Positions 5,865 through 7,553 of a stretch of DNA of 7,553 bases are shown here, in pieces; within the stretch, counting starts at the first letter, position 1, and every line of letters begins with the position of its first letter. The position numbers and the translations under genes are program-made. Under the pieces are notes generated by a model, which did no database searches, was not told the DNA's origin, and worked only from the letters and a program-made list of their open reading frames with translations. Origin of the DNA: Candidatus Bipolaricaulota bacterium (lineage in GTDB: Bacteria > Bipolaricaulota > Bipolaricaulia > RBG-16-55-9); NCBI GenBank assembly GCA_015487455.1, contig WFPR01000042.1, positions 1 to 7,553 of the forward strand. Reading direction: 5' to 3'.

Positions 5865-7133
5865 CTAGGAGGGGGCGGAGTCGTCCAGCGTTTGGCCCGC
5901 TTGTTCGAGAGCCTCGACCCACAGCTCGACGTCCTCGTCGCGCAGGGCCTCCATGAGCGACTCCAGCTCCAGCCAGGGGTCGAACCAGCGCCAGCCCGCG
6001 CCCGCCCCCTGGGGGGCTGGGGCGGTGTCGGTGTCGATGGAGGTCGGGAGGGCCACGCCCAGCGCGCCGCCGAGGGCTAGGCGGCGGGCCAGCCCCATGA
6101 GCTGCGGCCAGTGGCGCCACGACCCGAGGCGGTCGAAGCGCCCCTCGTACAGGTCGCGGTCGACCCGCCGCCACGCGGCCCGCGCCTGGCGGTAGCGCGC
6201 CTCCAGCCCCGGCTGCCGGAAGAGCGCCCCGACGAGCCGCCCCAGGAATCGCACCAAGCGCGCCCGGCTGCGCGCCCGAACGCGCTCGGGCACCGGCCGG
6301 AAGAGCCTCAGGCGCTCGGGCAGGGTCTCGGCCGTCGGCACCAGCGGGAGGTACACCTCGAGCTTCAGGTCGGCCAGCGCGGCGAGCCCCCGCGCGAGCG
6401 CCTCCCCCGCCCGGACGCGCCGGAGCCACCAGTCGGGCAGCTCGGGGCGCAGCCGGGCCTCCCAGGCCTCGACGGCCAGCCCGGCGCCCTCGTCGGGCAG
6501 CTCGTCGAGCAGCCGCCAGGCCTTGCTCGGCGTCAGCCCCTGCTCCGCCAGGGCCTCCAGCGTGTGGGCGGCCAAGGGCAAATACGGCGTGAACGCCCCG
6601 GCGTCGAGCACGAGGTCGGGCCGGAGGGCCAGGTGGCGCCAGGGGACGACCGCGGCCGCCACCGCCCAGCCCGTCGGGCTGTGGGCGAAGCCCCGCAGGT
6701 TCTCGAACTCCTTGAGGGCGCCCAGGGGCGAGAGCAGGAAGTTCCCCGCGCCCAGCAGGACGGCCGGGAAGCCCAGACGGTAGGGCGCGCCCATCAGCCC
6801 GCGGAAGCGCGTCTCGCTCCCCCGCTGGGGGCGGGAGAGCCACAGCGCCAGCCACCCCAGGGTGTCCTCCGGGTCCTCGGCCTCGTCGACGCCCGCGCTC
6901 GGCCGGCGCGGATACGGGGGCGGGCGATCGGGCTCGCGGCGGACGAGCTTCCAGACGATCGCGTAGCGCTCGTCGATCGCGCTGTAGGGCCACTCCTCGG
7001 CCATGCAGGGGACGCACCAGTGGCTCACCCGCGTGAGCCGGAAGCCCGACGGGGCGAACGGCCGCCAGTCGGCCTCCGGGGGCAGGCGGTGGGTCGGCCC
7101 GCCGCAGCGCGCGCACTTGTGAGCCCGTCCCAC
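5865..7133 (-). CDS. Uncharacterised 422-residue protein with N-terminal zinc-ribbon-like motif
   Basis: I do not recognise the family. GTG 7133 is preceded by GGAGG at 7144-7140. The N-terminus has C7-x2-C10 (KCARCGG) and C40-x2-C43 (HWCVPC), a spacing that fits one zinc ion bound by four cysteines, as in many bacterial proteins with a short zinc-finger head. A Pro/Arg-rich linker follows (RRPSAGVDEAEDPED). The rest appears mostly helical and is rich in Trp, Arg, Leu and Ala. A moderately hydrophobic stretch near residues 115-165 (GFPAVLLGAGNFLLSPLGAL; GWAVAAAVVPW) contains charged residues and is probably buried core rather than a membrane span. The C-terminus is acidic. It lies 24 bases downstream of ispD and is probably cotranscribed with it, though no isoprenoid role is apparent. 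Codon third positions are almost all G or C. Longer overlapping frames here have Gly/Arg/Pro-rich composition and are not genes. Confidence 0.78.
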   Translation of the reverse strand: MGRAHKCARCGGPTHRLPPEADWRPFAPSGFRLTRVSHWCVPCMAEEWPYSAIDERYAIVWKLVRREPDRPPPYPRRPSAGVDEAEDPEDTLGWLALWLSRPQRGSETRFRGLMGAPYRLGFPAVLLGAGNFLLSPLGALKEFENLRGFAHSPTGWAVAAAVVPWRHLALRPDLVLDAGAFTPYLPLAAHTLEALAEQGLTPSKAWRLLDELPDEGAGLAVEAWEARLRPELPDWWLRRVRAGEALARGLAALADLKLEVYLPLVPTAETLPERLRLFRPVPERVRARSRARLVRFLGRLVGALFRQPGLEARYRQARAAWRRVDRDLYEGRFDRLGSWRHWPQLMGLARRLALGGALGVALPTSIDTDTAPAPQGAGAGWRWFDPWLELESLMEALRDEDVELWVEALEQAGQTLDDSAPS

Positions 7134-7139
7134 GAGGCA

Positions 7140-7144
7140 CCTCC
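7140..7144 (-). promoter_or_regulatory. Shine-Dalgarno of the zinc-ribbon gene
   Basis: GGAGG on the minus strand sits 6 bases before GTG 7133, in the short gap after ispD. It supports the GTG start and independent ribosome loading within the operon. Confidence 0.65.
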
Positions 7145-7157
7145 GCCGGGTTGAGCT

Positions 7158-7553
7158 TCAGCCGAAGCGGACCAGGCCCGCCTTCAGCAGGGCCTCCGCG
7201 AGCCGCAGATCCCAGGGCGTGGTGACCTTGAGGTTCTGGGGCTCGCCGGGGACGGCGAAAGCCCGCACGCCCTCCATCGCGAACACCGCGGCCGCCTCGT
7301 CCGTGAACGCGAGCCCCCGCTCCTCGGCCTTCTCGAGCGCGCGCTCGAGCAACAGCCGTTCGAAGCACTGCGGCGTCTGCGCGAGGTGCAGGCCCGCGCG
7401 CTCCAGCGTCCGGGCGACGAAGCCCTCCTGATCGAGGGCGTGGACGCTCTCGTGGAGGGGCAGGACCGGGATGGCCGCCCGATGGGCCCGGGCGGCCTCG
7501 AAGAGCGCCTCGATCAAGCCGAGCGAGACGAACGGGCGCGCCCCGTCGTGGAC
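7158..7553 (-). CDS. ispD: IspD, 2-C-methyl-D-erythritol 4-phosphate cytidylyltransferase, C-terminal part (5' end outside window)
   Basis: The frame is open at the right edge and encodes the last 131 residues of IspD, a little over half the family length. The enzyme joins CTP and methylerythritol phosphate to give CDP-methylerythritol in the MEP isoprenoid pathway, in the cytosol. Visible motifs are VHDGARPF (its Asp aligns with the substrate-binding Asp106 of E. coli IspD), AQTPQCFERLLL, FTDEAAAVF and NLKVTTPWDLRLAEALL. The Lys of the last motif aligns with Lys213 of the E. coli enzyme. No IspF fusion follows; the protein stops at TGA 7158. The gene for the zinc-ribbon protein begins 24 bases further on. 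Confidence 0.95.
   Translation of the reverse strand, partial: VHDGARPFVSLGLIEALFEAARAHRAAIPVLPLHESVHALDQEGFVARTLERAGLHLAQTPQCFERLLLERALEKAEERGLAFTDEAAAVFAMEGVRAFAVPGEPQNLKVTTPWDLRLAEALLKAGLVRFG

Noticed and set aside
5910..6060. Stretch reading IDTDTAPAPQGAGAG in the zinc-ribbon protein, resembling the DTDT motif of ADP-ribosylglycohydrolases
   Set aside because: The N-terminal DDT-type metal motif of that family is absent and the surrounding sequence does not follow its pattern, so the likeness is probably chance.
6111..7154. Plus-strand open frame of 347 residues
   Set aside because: It is antisense to the zinc-ribbon gene with Arg/Pro/Gln/Gly-rich composition and no recognisable domain. 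This is typical of shadows in high-GC DNA.
5812..7368. Minus-strand open frame of 518 residues, longer than the one annotated in the same region
   Set aside because: Its translation is almost only Gly, Arg, Ala and Pro, it runs into ispD in a second frame and has no motif. It is the shadow of the GC-rich 422-residue gene.

Overview
The window is GC-rich bacterial DNA with tightly packed genes. Bacterial character is shown by MutS, a TrmH-type tRNA methyltransferase, the MEP-pathway enzyme IspD and clear Shine-Dalgarno sequences. Start codons include ATG, GTG and TTG. The codon use and Thermus-like MutS and TrmH sequences would fit a thermophile or a deep-branching lineage, but I cannot name the organism from sequence alone. 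Both window ends cut through genes (mutS on the left, ispD on the right).

Left block (1-3009, plus strand): a run of five closely spaced genes. These are the C-terminal part of mutS, a UPF0175-family antitoxin-like protein, a DUF3368/PIN-type toxin-like protein, an HD-domain phosphohydrolase and a TrmH-family tRNA ribose methyltransferase. The toxin-antitoxin-like pair sits inside what otherwise looks like a nucleic-acid housekeeping operon. Its two genes overlap by 4 bases, and the toxin-like gene overlaps the HD gene by 11 bases.

Middle block (3099-about 4935, minus strand): a three-gene operon read right to left. It encodes a 66-residue protein, a 172-residue protein (neither recognised) and a secreted right-handed beta-helix protein. 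Stop and start codons overlap at both junctions, which fixes the starts. The beta-helix gene carries two single-base frame changes of opposite sign, both at or near G runs. Its first and last parts share one frame and the middle is in another. A perfect 13-base palindrome overlaps the predicted -10 box of this operon.

Right block: a plus-strand crotonase-family gene with a TTG start (5073-5828) whose sequence looks more like a delta3,delta2-enoyl-CoA isomerase than a classical hydratase. Its Shine-Dalgarno can fold into a small hairpin. Convergent to it, on the minus strand, are ispD (partial, 7158-7553) and, 24 bases downstream of it, an unrecognised 422-residue protein with an N-terminal CxxC...CxxC zinc-ribbon-like motif.

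The parts most worth a second look are the doubly frameshifted beta-helix gene with its two unknown operon partners, the shortened PIN-like toxin, and the zinc-ribbon protein downstream of ispD. No RNA gene, CRISPR array, insertion sequence or replication origin was seen, and no gene-free stretch exceeds 300 bases.
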